From assembly GCF_018398875.1 (NCBI RefSeq), contig NZ_JAGWDK010000002.1, positions 372,001-436,000 of the forward strand: a stretch of 64,000 bases of DNA, given 5' to 3'. The notes under the pieces were generated by a model. The model made no database searches. It was given only the letters and a program-made list of their open reading frames with translations, and was not told the origin of the DNA. Source of the DNA: Bradyrhizobium sp. sGM-13 (GTDB lineage Bacteria; Pseudomonadota; Alphaproteobacteria; Rhizobiales; Xanthobacteraceae). The position numbers and the translations under genes are program-made. Positions 41,909-52,606 of the stretch are shown here, piece after piece. Numbering within the stretch: the stretch's first letter is position 1; each line of letters begins with the position of its first letter.

Positions 41909-43513
41909 ATGGATCGCAGGACTGTGTTGAAGGGATTGGCCGGAGTAGGCGGCCTGGCGGCGACGGGCGGCCTTTCGATGCCGGCGCTTTCCCAAGGTGC
42001 CGCCGCGCGCACCTTGCGCTTTGTCCCGCAGGCCAACCTCGCGAACTTCGATCCGATTTGGGGGACCCAGTACGTCGTGCGAAACGCCGCCGCGTTGGTG
42101 TGGGACACCCTCTATGGCCTCGACGCCACGCTGCAGCCGCAGCGTCAGATGGTCGAGTCCGAGGCGGTGTCCGATGACGGTCTGGTCTGGACCTTTCGGC
42201 TCAGGCCGGGATTGAAGTTCCACGATGGCGAGCCGGTGCTCAGCAAGGATGTGGTGGCGAGTCTCGCGCGCTGGTCGGCGCGCGATCCCATGGGCCTGAT
42301 GATCAAGGCGATCCAGAACGAGCTGACCGCCGTCGATGACCGGACCTTCAAATGGGCGCTGAAGTCGCCTTATCCGAAGATGCTGCTGGCATTGGGCAAG
42401 AACAGCACGCCCTGCGCGTTCGTCATGCCGGAGCGCATCGCCCAAACTGACCCGTTCAAGCAGATCCCCGAATATGTCGGCTCGGGCCCGATGAAATTCG
42501 CAAAGGGCGAATGGGTGCCCGGCGCCAAGGCGGTGTTCGAGAAGTTTGCCGATTACACGCCGCGGCAGGAGAAGACGTCCTGGCTCGCCGGCGGCAAGCA
42601 GATGCTGGTCGACCGTATCGAATGGGTGGTGATCCCGGATCCTGCGACGGCGGCGGCAGCACTTCAGAATGGCGAGGTCGATTGGTGGGAGAGTCCCATC
42701 ACCGATCTTGTGCCGTCGCTCAAGAAGAACCGCAACATCAACGTCGATATCGCCGATCCTCTAGGCAACATCGGTTCGTTCCGGATGAACCACCTGCATC
42801 CGCCCTTCAACAATGTGAAGGTACGACGTGCCGTGCTCGCGGCGTTGAGCCAGGAAGACTACATGCGCGCGCTGGTCGGCGACGATACCGCGCTCTGGAA
42901 GCCGCTGCCGGGATTCTTCACGCCGGAAACGCCGCTCTACACAGAAGAGGGCGGCGAGATACTGAAGGGCAAGCGCGATCTCGCAATGGCAAAGAAGCTG
43001 CTGGCCGAGAGCGGCTATTCAGGCCAGCCGGTCACCTGCGTCGTGGCGCAGGATCAACCGATCACCAAGGCGCAGGGCGATGTCACTGCCGATCTGTTGA
43101 AGCAAATCGGAATGAATGTCGACTTCGTTGCGACCGATTGGGGCACGGTGGGCTCCCGCCGCGCTCAGAAAACGCCCCCAGGCCAGGGCGGCTGGGGAAT
43201 GTTTCACACCTGGCACGCCGGCGCGGACTGCATCAGTCCCGCCGCCTATAACGCCATTCGCGCCAATGGCGACAAGGCGTGGTTTGGCTGGCCCACGAGC
43301 GAGGACGTGGAAAAGGAAGTCACGGCATGGTTCGACGCCAAAAATCTCGATGAGGAGAAGGTTGCGGTCAAGCGCCTCAACAAAGCGGCGCTCGAGGATG
43401 TTGTCTATGCGCCGACCGGCTTCTTCCTGAGCTACACGGCATGGCGCAAGAACGTCTCCGGTATCGCCAAGGGGCCGCTGCCCTTCTTCTGGGGCGTGTC
43501 GAAGACCGCATGA
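41909..43513 (+). CDS. ABC transporter substrate-binding protein, Dpp/Opp family
   Basis: This 534-residue SBP_bac_5 protein has an RR-containing signal (MDRRTVLKGLAGVGGLAATGG) that looks like a Tat signal. Family motifs follow: LRFVPQANLANFDPIWGTQYV, SDDGLVWTFRLRPGLKFHDG and MNHLHPPFNNVKVRRAVLAAL. GGGAGA precedes the ATG. It is paralogous to the frameshifted gene at 37603. It feeds the permeases at 43531 and 44469. The ligand may be an oligopeptide, but such importers also carry amides and heterocyclic nitrogen compounds. Confidence 0.92.
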   Translation: MDRRTVLKGLAGVGGLAATGGLSMPALSQGAAARTLRFVPQANLANFDPIWGTQYVVRNAAALVWDTLYGLDATLQPQRQMVESEAVSDDGLVWTFRLRPGLKFHDGEPVLSKDVVASLARWSARDPMGLMIKAIQNELTAVDDRTFKWALKSPYPKMLLALGKNSTPCAFVMPERIAQTDPFKQIPEYVGSGPMKFAKGEWVPGAKAVFEKFADYTPRQEKTSWLAGGKQMLVDRIEWVVIPDPATAAAALQNGEVDWWESPITDLVPSLKKNRNINVDIADPLGNIGSFRMNHLHPPFNNVKVRRAVLAALSQEDYMRALVGDDTALWKPLPGFFTPETPLYTEEGGEILKGKRDLAMAKKLLAESGYSGQPVTCVVAQDQPITKAQGDVTADLLKQIGMNVDFVATDWGTVGSRRAQKTPPGQGGWGMFHTWHAGADCISPAAYNAIRANGDKAWFGWPTSEDVEKEVTAWFDAKNLDEEKVAVKRLNKAALEDVVYAPTGFFLSYTAWRKNVSGIAKGPLPFFWGVSKTA

Positions 43514-43530
43514 CGGCACAGTAAACCCAC

Positions 43531-44472
43531 ATGATCTCATACATCCTCCGGCGCATTCTCTCGACCTTGCCCGTGATGGGGATCGTCGCGCTGTTCGTCT
43601 TCAGTCTGCTCTATATCGCGCCGGGCGATCCGGCGGCGGTGATCGCGGGCGATCAGGCCAGCCCCGCCGACGTTGAGCGCATACGCCAGGGCCTCGGCCT
43701 TGACCGGCCGTTTCTGGTCCAGTTCGGGACCTGGCTCTGGCATATCCTGCATGGCGATCTCGGCACCTCGATCTTTACCAACCTGCCGGTCGCCTCGATG
43801 ATCGCGCAGCGCATCGAGCCGACGTTCTCGCTGATGGCGCTTACGCTCGTCCTGACTATCCTTGTCGCGGTGCCGCTCGGCGTGGTGGCGGCGTGGAAGG
43901 CGGGAAGCTGGGTGGACCGCACCATCATGGCGTTCGCCGTGTTCGCCTTCTCGCTCCCCGTCTTTGTCGTCGGCTACGTGCTCGCCTACGTATTTGCGCT
44001 GCAGTTCGAATGGCTTCCGGTGCAGGGCTACACGCCGTTGGCGGCAGGCCTTTGGCCATGGCTGCAGAACCTCATTCTTCCCGCCCTGGCCTTAGGCTCC
44101 GTCTACATCGCGCTGATCGCGCGCATCACCCGAGCCTCCATGCTCGAGGTGCTGCAGCAGGATTATGTCCGCACCGCCCGCGCCAAAGGCCTCGGCCAGC
44201 GCAACATCCTGTTCGTTCATGCGCTGAAAAACGCGGCCGTTCCGATCGTGACGGTGATCGGCATCGGCATTGCGCTACTGATCGGCGGCGCGGTGGTGAC
44301 CGAAAGCGTGTTCGCCATTCCAGGCCTTGGCCGGCTGACGATCGATGCGATTTTGCGCCGCGATTACCCGGTTATCCAAGGCATCGTGCTGCTATTCAGC
44401 TTCCTCTACGTGCTCGTCAACTTGATGGTCGATGTCACCTACACCCTGGTCGATCCGAGGATCCGCTATTGA
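43531..44472 (+). CDS. ABC transporter permease, DppB type
   Basis: This 313-residue inner-membrane protein has six predicted helices. It starts with the family N-terminus ISYILRRILSTLPVMGIVALFVFSLL and APGDPA, and carries the coupling motif RTARAKGLGQRNILFVHALKNA. The end, [13 protein letters not shown], is standard for DppB. It follows the binding-protein gene by 17 bp, and the stop overlaps the next start. Confidence 0.95.
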   Translation: MISYILRRILSTLPVMGIVALFVFSLLYIAPGDPAAVIAGDQASPADVERIRQGLGLDRPFLVQFGTWLWHILHGDLGTSIFTNLPVASMIAQRIEPTFSLMALTLVLTILVAVPLGVVAAWKAGSWVDRTIMAFAVFAFSLPVFVVGYVLAYVFALQFEWLPVQGYTPLAAGLWPWLQNLILPALALGSVYIALIARITRASMLEVLQQDYVRTARAKGLGQRNILFVHALKNAAVPIVTVIGIGIALLIGGAVVTESVFAIPGLGRLTIDAILRRDYPVIQGIVLLFSFLYVLVNLMVDVTYTLVDPRIRY

Positions 44473-45392
44473 GCATCTCCACATCAAGCGCGGCACCGGT
44501 GCCGCCGGGTCTCGTCATTGCGCCTCAACTGCCGGACCTGCTGGTGCCGGTGGCAATCCGGCGCGGTGTCCTCGGCTTCCTGCGCAATCATCCGACAGTT
44601 GCGCTTGGCGGCGCCTTGCTGCTCTGCCTCGTATTGGTCGGGATATTCGCGCCCTGGCTCGGGACCGTCGATCCGACCGCGCTTGCGCCGGCCAAGCGCA
44701 CGCGCTTGCCGTCTGCGGATTTTTGGTTCGGCACCGACGTGCTGGGCCGCGACATCTATTCACGCGTGGTTTACGGGGCGCGGGTCTCGCTCACGGTAGG
44801 CTTGTCGGTCGCACTACTGTCCTCGATCGCCGGTCTTGCCATCGGCCTGGTCTCGGGTTTCGTGCGATGGGCGGACGGCATCCTGATGCGATTCATGGAC
44901 GGGCTGATGTCGATCCCGCCGATCCTGCTCGCCGTCGCGCTGATGGCGCTGACGCGCGCGAGCGTCGGCAACGTCATCCTGGCCATCACGGTTGCTGAAA
45001 TCCCGCGCGTCTCGCGGCTGGTGCGCAGTGTCGTGCTGTCGCTGCGCGAGCAGCCCTATGTGGACGCTGCCACGGCCTCCGGCACGAGAACGCCAATGAT
45101 CATCCTGCGGCACATCCTGCCCAACACGCTGGCGCCGATGCTGGTCCAGGCAACCTATATCTGCGCCAGCGCCATGATCGTGGAGTCGATCCTCTCTTTC
45201 ATCGGCGCCGGCACGCCGCCCACCATTCCGTCCTGGGGCAACATCATGGCCGAGGGCAGGGCGCTGTGGCAGGTCAAGCCCTACATCGTATTCTTTCCCG
45301 CCGCGTTTCTGTCTGTCACCGTGCTCGCCGTCAACTTGCTCGGCGACGGCCTGCGTGATGCGCTCGATCCGCGAATGGCCAAGAGTCTCTGA
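44469..45392 (+). CDS. ABC transporter permease, DppC type
   Basis: This protein of about 307 residues probably starts at TTG 44469, overlapping the DppB stop; GTG 44499 is an alternative. Motifs include [22 protein letters not shown], the coupling loop [24 protein letters not shown] and the ending [14 protein letters not shown] typical of DppC. It pairs with DppB at 43531. Confidence 0.93.
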   Translation: MSISTSSAAPVPPGLVIAPQLPDLLVPVAIRRGVLGFLRNHPTVALGGALLLCLVLVGIFAPWLGTVDPTALAPAKRTRLPSADFWFGTDVLGRDIYSRVVYGARVSLTVGLSVALLSSIAGLAIGLVSGFVRWADGILMRFMDGLMSIPPILLAVALMALTRASVGNVILAITVAEIPRVSRLVRSVVLSLREQPYVDAATASGTRTPMIILRHILPNTLAPMLVQATYICASAMIVESILSFIGAGTPPTIPSWGNIMAEGRALWQVKPYIVFFPAAFLSVTVLAVNLLGDGLRDALDPRMAKSL

Positions 45393-45396
45393 TCCT

Positions 45397-46382
45397 ATGG
45401 CATTGCTAGAAGTCGATAATCTGCAGACCCATTTTCGAACGCCCGAGGGTATCAATCGAGCGGTCGACGGAGTCTCCTTCCATGTCGATGAAGGCGAGAC
45501 GCTTGCCATCGTCGGCGAATCCGGCTGCGGCAAATCGGTCACCTCGATGTCGCTGATGCGGCTGATCGCCGAGCCCCCGGGCAAGATCGCAGGTTCTATC
45601 CGGTTCCAGGGCAAGGATCTGCTGCAACTGTCCGAACGCGAGATGCGCGCCATCCGCGGCAACGACATCTCGATGATCTTCCAGGAGCCGATGACAAGCC
45701 TGAACCCGGTGCTGACGGTCGGCCGTCAGATCGGCGAGACCCTGCGGATGCATCGGGGGCTCGACAAGCAGGCGGCCGAGGCGCGCGCCATCGAGATGCT
45801 GACATTGGTTGGCATCCCGGAGCCGGCGCGTCGCGTGCGCGAATATCCGCATCAGCTCTCCGGCGGCATGCGGCAGCGGGTGATGATCGCCATGGCGCTC
45901 GCCTGCAATCCCAAACTGCTGATTGCCGACGAGCCGACCACGGCGCTTGACGTCACGATCCAGGCGCAGATCCTGCAGCTGATGCTGGACCTCAAGCGCC
46001 GCGTCGGCGCGGCGATCGTTTTGATCACCCATGATCTCGGCGTCGTCGCTGAAATCGCGGAGCGCGTCATGGTGATGTATGCCGGCCGGAAGGTTGAAGA
46101 GGCGTCGGTGATCGATCTGTTCCGCTCCCCCCGTCATCCCTATACGCAGGGCTTGCTCGGCGCGGTGCCTAAGCTCGGCTCCTCGCTATCAGGTGCAGCG
46201 CAGCGGCTTGCCGAGATCCCCGGCCAAGTGCCCAGCCTCAAGGGGCGGATCGAGGGCTGCGTCTTCGCCGGGCGCTGTTCGCTGGCGACCGATCTCTGTC
46301 GGCAGGTTGCCCCGGGCCTCGAAGAAAAGGGACCCGGCCACATCGCCGCCTGCCATTACGCGCGCAAGGAGGCGGTCGCGGC

Positions 46383-46386
<4 letters not shown>
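45397..46386 (+). CDS. ABC transporter ATPase, DppD type
   Basis: This 329-residue ATPase has Walker A GESGCGKS, a Q-loop at [14 protein letters not shown], the signature [16 protein letters not shown] and Walker [13 protein letters not shown]. The Cys-containing C-terminal oligopeptide/dipeptide transporter region ([16 protein letters not shown]) is present. ATG 45397 is 4 bp after DppC. It works with the DppF-type ATPase that overlaps its stop. Confidence 0.94.
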
Positions 46387-47369
<983 letters not shown>

Positions 47370-47521
47370 TGTGCGTCACGCGGACTGTCTCTGGAATTGA
47401 CTTCGCGTGGACCAAAACTTTAACTGCTGGCCTCGATTGAGCCAGATAGGACTCCGATCTTCGCAGACAGCTTCATTTTCGTGCAACGCTGCTCCAAATG
47501 GAAGCATCCAGAAAGTTATCC

Positions 47522-48454
47522 ATGCGCGTCATCAATGTTGCCGCCGCCCAGTTGGGCCCGATCCAGAAAGCCGACAGTCGCGAAGCCGTTGTCAAGCGCA
47601 TGATCGCGCTGATGGATGAAGCCAAGGCGAAGGGCGCCGACCTGATCGTCTATCCGGAACTCGCGCTCACCACGTTTTTCCCGCGCTGGTACATGGAGGA
47701 TCAGGCCGAGGTTGATACTTGGTTCGAGCGTGAGATGCCGAATGCGGCGACAAAGCCTTTGTTTGAACGGGCCGCCGACCACAAGATCGCGATGAATTTT
47801 GGCTATGCCGAACTGACGCCGGATGGACATCACTTCAACACCTGCATTCTCACCGACAAGTCCGGAAAAACTGTCGGCAAGTACCGCAAGGTTCATCTGC
47901 CCGGTCATTCGGAGTTCGACACGAAACGCGCGTTCCAGCATCTGGAGAAGCGCTACTTCGAGCCGGGCGATCTCGGCTTCAACATCTGGCGTGCGCTCGG
48001 TGGCATTTTCGGCATGGCGGTTTGCAACGACCGGCGCTGGCCGGAGACCTATCGCGTGATGGGCCTGCAAGGTGTCGAGATGGTGCTGATCGGCTACAAC
48101 ACGCCTTCGGTCAATGCCGAGAAGCCCGAGGAGGGGCCGACGAAGCGGCTGTTCCACAACCGGCTCTCTGCGCAGGCCGGTGCCTACCAGAACTCGACCT
48201 GGGTCGTGTGCGTTGCGAAGGCTGGCGTCGAGGACGGCCACCCCTTGATCGGCGGCAGCCTGATTGTCGATCCTGACGGCGAGATCGTTGTCGAGGCCAA
48301 GACCGAAGAGGACGAACTCCTGGTTCACCCCTGCGATCTCGACGCGACCATTTTCGCCAAGAACACGATCTTCAATTTCGCGCTCCACCGCCGCATTGAG
48401 CATTACGGCCTGATTACCAGCCGCACCGGCGCGGTGCCGCCTCCGGAAAACTAG
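47522..48454 (+). CDS. Carbon-nitrogen hydrolase, N-carbamoyl-amino-acid amidohydrolase type (second copy)
   Basis: This protein of about 310 residues has the nitrilase triad as Glu in IVYPELALTTFFP, Lys in KYRKVHLPG and Cys in MAVCNDRRWPE. It has the same D-carbamoylase-like blocks as the copy at 32426, including TTFFPRW and LEKRYFEPGDLGFN. I chose ATG 47522, preceded by AGAAAG, because it gives the usual family N-terminus (MRVINVAAAQ); an in-frame ATG at 47498 exists. It is followed by the convergent racemase gene and near the hydantoinase, making the classic hydantoinase/carbamoylase/racemase trio. Confidence 0.9.
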   Translation: MRVINVAAAQLGPIQKADSREAVVKRMIALMDEAKAKGADLIVYPELALTTFFPRWYMEDQAEVDTWFEREMPNAATKPLFERAADHKIAMNFGYAELTPDGHHFNTCILTDKSGKTVGKYRKVHLPGHSEFDTKRAFQHLEKRYFEPGDLGFNIWRALGGIFGMAVCNDRRWPETYRVMGLQGVEMVLIGYNTPSVNAEKPEEGPTKRLFHNRLSAQAGAYQNSTWVVCVAKAGVEDGHPLIGGSLIVDPDGEIVVEAKTEEDELLVHPCDLDATIFAKNTIFNFALHRRIEHYGLITSRTGAVPPPEN

Positions 48455-48497
48455 ATGTCCGGCATCTCCTTCCGCCGACCGAACCGCCCCGCCAAGG

Positions 48498-49163
48498 TCA
48501 GTGATGCGAAAACTGCACGGTGCCCAGCGCCATGGTCACGGCCGCCTGGGTCGGGTCGATCACGGGAATTCCGAGCGCCTGCTCCAGCGGCCGGCGGTGA
48601 CGCGCCATGCCGGCACAGCCCATCACGATGGCGCCGGATCCATCTTCGTCCTTGAGCGCGCGCCCGACCTCGATCATTTTCGCGAGCGTTCCTTCGCCGG
48701 ACGCTGTCTCTGCCACGCTCATGTTGAGTGGCCGTTCCCTGGCCAGGCGATCCATCAAGCCCATCTGCCTGAGGTAGCGGATGTGGCGGCGGATCGAGCG
48801 CTGTGCGATCGCAATGACGCCGAAGGTTTCAGCGCGCGCGAGCGCCGTCAGCACGCCGCATTCGGCGATGCCGAACACGGGCCGATCGGTTGCTTCGCGG
48901 CAGACATGCAGACCCGGATCGCTGTAGCAGGCAATGACGAAGGCGGCCGATTGGTTGTCACCTTCGACGCGGCGGCGCAGCGGGATCGCCACGCCATCGA
49001 CGTCGGCCTGGCTCTCGATCCCGTAAGGGCCCTCAGTCAGCGTCTCGCAGACGATCTCCGGGCCGCCTTCAAAGCCGAGCGGCTTCAAGGCTTGCTCCAG
49101 GCCCTGCGTAACGAGCTGGTTGGAATTGGGATTGATGACGAGAATGCGCGGCCGGGACATCAT
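48498..49163 (-). CDS. Asp/Glu/hydantoin racemase-family protein
   Basis: This protein of about 221 residues starts at ATG 49163 or the next codon; GAGGAAA sits just in front. The longer open frame adds about 51 residues with no family match. Family motifs are ILVINPNSN, FVIACYSDPGLHV with the first catalytic Cys, GIAECG, and AIVMGCAGMA with the second Cys. Two opposed Cys perform proton exchange in these racemases; hydantoin racemase and maleate isomerase share the fold. It lies between the carbamoylase and the divergently transcribed hydantoinase, so hydantoin racemase is the most natural role. Confidence 0.87.
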   Translation of the reverse strand: MMSRPRILVINPNSNQLVTQGLEQALKPLGFEGGPEIVCETLTEGPYGIESQADVDGVAIPLRRRVEGDNQSAAFVIACYSDPGLHVCREATDRPVFGIAECGVLTALARAETFGVIAIAQRSIRRHIRYLRQMGLMDRLARERPLNMSVAETASGEGTLAKMIEVGRALKDEDGSGAIVMGCAGMARHRRPLEQALGIPVIDPTQAAVTMALGTVQFSHH

Positions 49164-49235
49164 GTTTTCCTCGCGGGATAACGCGTCGGTCGAGCTAGCG
49201 GGACCGGCGAGCAACAAGACGACAATGGAAGCAAT

Positions 49236-49262
49236 GACCATGCCATCCAGCAATGCATGGTC
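49236..49262. promoter_or_regulatory. Inverted repeat between racemase and hydantoinase
   Basis: GACCATGC-N11-GCATGGTC is a perfect dyad with 8-bp arms in the 204-bp divergent spacer, 34 bp upstream of the sigma-54-like element at 49296. Its symmetry and position suit an activator or repressor site controlling one or both genes. Confidence 0.5.
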
Positions 49263-49295
49263 CACTGTCTGCTGCGAAAGCGCAAGGGAGTGTAA

Positions 49296-49311
49296 CGGCA
49301 CGATCTGTGCT
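49296..49311 (+). promoter_or_regulatory. Sigma-54-like promoter upstream of hydantoinase
   Basis: CGGCACG-N4-GTGCT has the -24 GG and -12 GC with correct spacing. It deviates from TGGCACG-N4-TTGCT at two bases. It lies 57 bp before the hydantoinase ATG, so transcription would start near 49322. Weaker than the two other sigma-54 sites. Confidence 0.5.
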
Positions 49312-49367
49312 TTCATCCGGTGAACGCAGGACTTAGGATTCAGGACTCAATACTTGTGGAGTTTGCC

Positions 49368-50837
49368 ATGACCGAGCCCGCCTACGACCTTCTCATTCGC
49401 GGCGGACGCGTCGCGACCGTAAGCGACGTGTTCGAGGCCGACGTCGCGATTTCCGGCGAGACGATCGTCGCGATCGGACGCGGGCTGTCCGGAGCACGGC
49501 GGGAGATCGACGCGCGGGGCAAGCTGGTTCTGCCCGGCGGTGTCGACAGCCACGCTCATATCGAGCAGCTTTCGGCCGCCGGCATTGTCAATGCCGATAC
49601 GTTTGAGAGCGCGACTGTCTCGGCGGCCTTCGGCGGCACCACCACCGTGATCCCGTTCGCGGCCCAGCACGTCGGCATGAAGCTGCCCCAGGTGCTGGAG
49701 GAGTATCATGCGCTCGCGAGAAAGGGTGCCGTGATCGACTACGCCTTCCACATGATCATCGCCGATCCGACCAGGGAAACGCTGGAAGCGGATCTGCCGG
49801 CGCTGATCAAGCAGGGTCATGGCTCGATCAAGATTTTCATGACCTATGATCGCCTGAAAATTGACGACGAGCCGCTTCTGGACATTCTGCTCGCGGCGCG
49901 CGAGGGCGGCGCGATGCTCTGTGCGCATGCCGAGAACCACGGTATCATTTCCTGGATGGTGAAGCGGCTGCTGGCGCGCGGCTACACCGATCCAAAATAT
50001 CACGCCATCAGTCATGCCCGCGTCTCGGAAGCCGAGGCCTTCAACCGGCTGATAGGCATGGCCGCGCTGATCGACCAGCCGATCATGATCTTTCACGTGT
50101 CGACGGCGGAAGGCGCCAGGGTGATCCGCGAGGCACGCGGGCAGGGGCTGAAGGTGTTCGCGGAGACCTGTCCCCAATACCTCTTTCTCACCGCCGACGA
50201 TCTCGACAAGCCCGGCGTGGAAGGCGCCAAATGGATGTGCAGCCCGCCGCCGCGCCGCGCCGCCGACCAGGAAGCGCTGTGGCAGGCGCTTGCGCTCGGC
50301 GATCTCCAGACCGTTTCGTCCGATCACGCGCCGTACCGGTTCGACGAGACGGGTAAATTGCGCGCCGGCCCCAATCCTAATTTCAAGCAAGTGGCGAATG
50401 GCCTGCCAGGCCTCGAAGTCCGCTTGCCGCTGCTGTTCGACGCGATGGTTTCGAAGGGCCGATTGGGCCTCGAAAAATTCGTCGAACTGACCGCGACCGC
50501 GCCGGCAAAGATCTACAATTTGCATCCGCGCAAGGGTTCGATCGCGGTCGGTGCCGATGCTGACATCGCGATCTGGGACCCGGCGCGCGAGGTTACGCTG
50601 AGCGACGCGATAATGCATGATCTGGCGGGCTATACGCCGTTCTCCGGCCGCAAGCTGCGGGGCTGGCCTGTCACCGTGCTGTCGCGCGGGAGCGTGATCG
50701 TGGCAGATGGCAAGCGTTCGGTCGAAGCAGGCTCGGGGCGTTTCCTCGCACGCACGGGGGGCGAGGCCGCGAAACCGACCGGGCGCCTGATGCCGGACAT
50801 GGATCCCGAGCAGAATTTTGGCGCGAGCCTGCTGTGA
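49368..50837 (+). CDS. Dihydropyrimidinase / D-hydantoinase-family amidohydrolase
   Basis: This 489-residue protein starts at ATG 49368 (MTEPAYDLLIRGGRV). The metal motif is GGVDSHAHIEQ (H62, H64), with the carboxylated Lys in GHGSIKIFMTYD (K155). MLCAHAENH and IFHVSTAEGARVI supply further His ligands, and the catalytic Asp is in SSDHAPYRF. The family opens dihydropyrimidines and 5-substituted hydantoins to N-carbamoyl products, which the carbamoylase at 47522 could then split. It is divergent from the racemase and controlled by a possible sigma-54 promoter at 49296. Phenylhydantoinase and allantoinase-like activities are close alternatives. Confidence 0.9.
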   Translation: MTEPAYDLLIRGGRVATVSDVFEADVAISGETIVAIGRGLSGARREIDARGKLVLPGGVDSHAHIEQLSAAGIVNADTFESATVSAAFGGTTTVIPFAAQHVGMKLPQVLEEYHALARKGAVIDYAFHMIIADPTRETLEADLPALIKQGHGSIKIFMTYDRLKIDDEPLLDILLAAREGGAMLCAHAENHGIISWMVKRLLARGYTDPKYHAISHARVSEAEAFNRLIGMAALIDQPIMIFHVSTAEGARVIREARGQGLKVFAETCPQYLFLTADDLDKPGVEGAKWMCSPPPRRAADQEALWQALALGDLQTVSSDHAPYRFDETGKLRAGPNPNFKQVANGLPGLEVRLPLLFDAMVSKGRLGLEKFVELTATAPAKIYNLHPRKGSIAVGADADIAIWDPAREVTLSDAIMHDLAGYTPFSGRKLRGWPVTVLSRGSVIVADGKRSVEAGSGRFLARTGGEAAKPTGRLMPDMDPEQNFGASLL

Positions 50838-50865
50838 TCCGTCCGCCGCAATGTCGGATTGAACG

Positions 50866-51843
50866 ATGAGAATCCTTGTCTTCGGCGGCGCCGGTTTCGT
50901 CGGGCTCAATATCGCCGCGGCACTGCTGGCGCGCGGTCATGCAGTCACGTTGTTCGACCGCGCGGGTTTGCCGCCTGACGCAAGGAAAGATTTCGCCTCT
51001 CACGGCGACCGGCTGACGGCTATCCAGGGTGATGTCACGGATAGTCAAACCGTGGAAAAGGTAATCGCCACTGGTTATGACGCCATCGTTCTGGGGACTG
51101 CGATCACCGCCGGACCGGCGCGTGAGGCGAGCGATCCCGAGACCATTCTGCGGGTAAACCTGCTGGCTCAGACGCCGATCCTGATCGCAGCGCGGCGCTT
51201 TGGTATCAGACGCATCATCAATCTGTCGTCCGCGGCGGCCTACGGTACGAGCGCATTCCGGAACGTGCTGCTTGATGAAGAGACTCCCTGCGATCCGACC
51301 TCACTCTACGCCATCACCAAGTTCGCTTCCGAGAAGGTCGCTGCGCGCCTGGCCGGTCTCTGGCAACAGGAGATCATCAGCGTGCGGCTGAGCGCCGTGT
51401 TCGGGCCCTGGGAGCGGAACAACGACGTGCGCGACACGCCAAGCCCGCAAGCGCAGATTCTCGCCGCGATGCAAGGGGGGTATGAGGCCGTGCTATCGCG
51501 TCCGGGCGTCAGGGACTGGATCTACGCCGTGGATGTTGCGGAGGCCGTGACATTGCTGATCGAGGCCGCGAAGCCGAAGCATCAGCTCTATAACATTTCA
51601 TCCGGCATGGAATGGCCGGCGTTGAAATGGGGCCAGGAGCTTGCCGCGTTGCATCCAGGCTTTGTTTGTCGCCTGACTAGTGCCGGCGAGGCGGCAACGG
51701 TCGACCTACATAGTCCGGCCGACCGGGCACCGCTATCGGTCGCGCGCTTAGCAAAAGAGTTCGGCTGGCGCGCGCGGTTCGGCTGCACGGAGTCGGCTGC
51801 CGATCTGAGCCGTTGGTGGACGGCGCATCGAGGGGGAGCCTGA
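50866..51843 (+). CDS. NAD-dependent epimerase/dehydratase (extended SDR)
   Basis: This 325-residue protein has the Rossmann motif VFGGAGFVGLNIAAALLARG, an acidic cofactor-binding strand end FDRAG, an SSAAAYG strand and the active-site pair YAITKFASEK (Tyr-x-x-x-Lys). The domain is typical of nucleotide-sugar or other epimerases and reductases. It follows the hydantoinase by 28 bp and precedes the SDR, so it is probably in the same transcription unit. The substrate is unknown; its role in the pathway is not obvious. Confidence 0.87.
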   Translation: MRILVFGGAGFVGLNIAAALLARGHAVTLFDRAGLPPDARKDFASHGDRLTAIQGDVTDSQTVEKVIATGYDAIVLGTAITAGPAREASDPETILRVNLLAQTPILIAARRFGIRRIINLSSAAAYGTSAFRNVLLDEETPCDPTSLYAITKFASEKVAARLAGLWQQEIISVRLSAVFGPWERNNDVRDTPSPQAQILAAMQGGYEAVLSRPGVRDWIYAVDVAEAVTLLIEAAKPKHQLYNISSGMEWPALKWGQELAALHPGFVCRLTSAGEAATVDLHSPADRAPLSVARLAKEFGWRARFGCTESAADLSRWWTAHRGGA

Positions 51844-51844
51844 C

Positions 51845-52606
51845 ATGAGACTTGCAGGGCGGACCGCGATCGTGACCGGCGCCGGCTCCGGCATCGGCCG
51901 TGCCAGCGCGGTGCTGTTTGCGAAAGAAGGCGCCTTTGTCGGGCTGGTCGATCGTGATCGCACGGGCTTGCAGGAGACACTGGTGGCGATCGAAGGCGCC
52001 AAAGGGGAAGCGTCGATGCACGTCGGCGATGTCAGCGAAGCCGATTTCGCGAAGGACACCGTGGGCGGTGTCATGGCGCGACGGGGCCGGCTGGATGTGC
52101 TGATGGCTGCTGCCGGCTTTTCCTGCGGCGGTACAGTGTTGACCACCGATCCCGCCGATTGGGATGCGGTGTTCCGCACCAATGTCGGCGGCACCTGGCT
52201 TTGGTCGCGCGCGGCGGTGCCGGAGATGCAGCGGCAAGGCGGCGGTTCAATCATCACGCTGGCATCGCAGCTCGCAATCGCCGGCGGCAGGGGCAACAGC
52301 GCCTATATCGCCGCGAAGGGGGCGATCATCAGCCTGACCCGGACAATGGCGCTCGATTTCGCCACGGATGGAATTCGGGTCAATGCGATAGCGCCGGGCG
52401 CCATCGACACACCGATGCTGCGGCGAAGTTTCGCCCGCCACGCCGATCCCGAGCTGGTGCGCGAAGCATCGCGCGACCGCCATGCCATGAAACGCTTTGG
52501 CAGGGCGGAGGAGGTGGCCGAGACCGCGCTCCATCTTGCCAGCGATGCGTCGTCCTTTACGACCGGCACCGTGATGGTGGTCGATGGCGGTTGGCTCGCG
52601 GCATGA
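51845..52606 (+). CDS. SDR-family NAD(P)-dependent oxidoreductase
   Basis: This 253-residue classical SDR has the cofactor motif VTGAGSGIGRASAVLF, an acidic VDRD after strand 2, the AAAGF segment, a catalytic Ser in ITLASQLAIAGG, and Tyr/Lys in YIAAKGAIISLTRTMALDFA. GAIDTPMLRR follows. It starts right after the epimerase stop and overlaps the flavoprotein start. It would oxidise or reduce an alcohol/ketone; the substrate is unknown. Confidence 0.92.
   Translation: MRLAGRTAIVTGAGSGIGRASAVLFAKEGAFVGLVDRDRTGLQETLVAIEGAKGEASMHVGDVSEADFAKDTVGGVMARRGRLDVLMAAAGFSCGGTVLTTDPADWDAVFRTNVGGTWLWSRAAVPEMQRQGGGSIITLASQLAIAGGRGNSAYIAAKGAIISLTRTMALDFATDGIRVNAIAPGAIDTPMLRRSFARHADPELVREASRDRHAMKRFGRAEEVAETALHLASDASSFTTGTVMVVDGGWLAA

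Noticed and set aside
49347..50909. 520-codon open frame antisense to the hydantoinase gene
   Set aside because: The + strand frame has all metal-binding motifs; the antisense product is Arg/His-rich with no family pattern.
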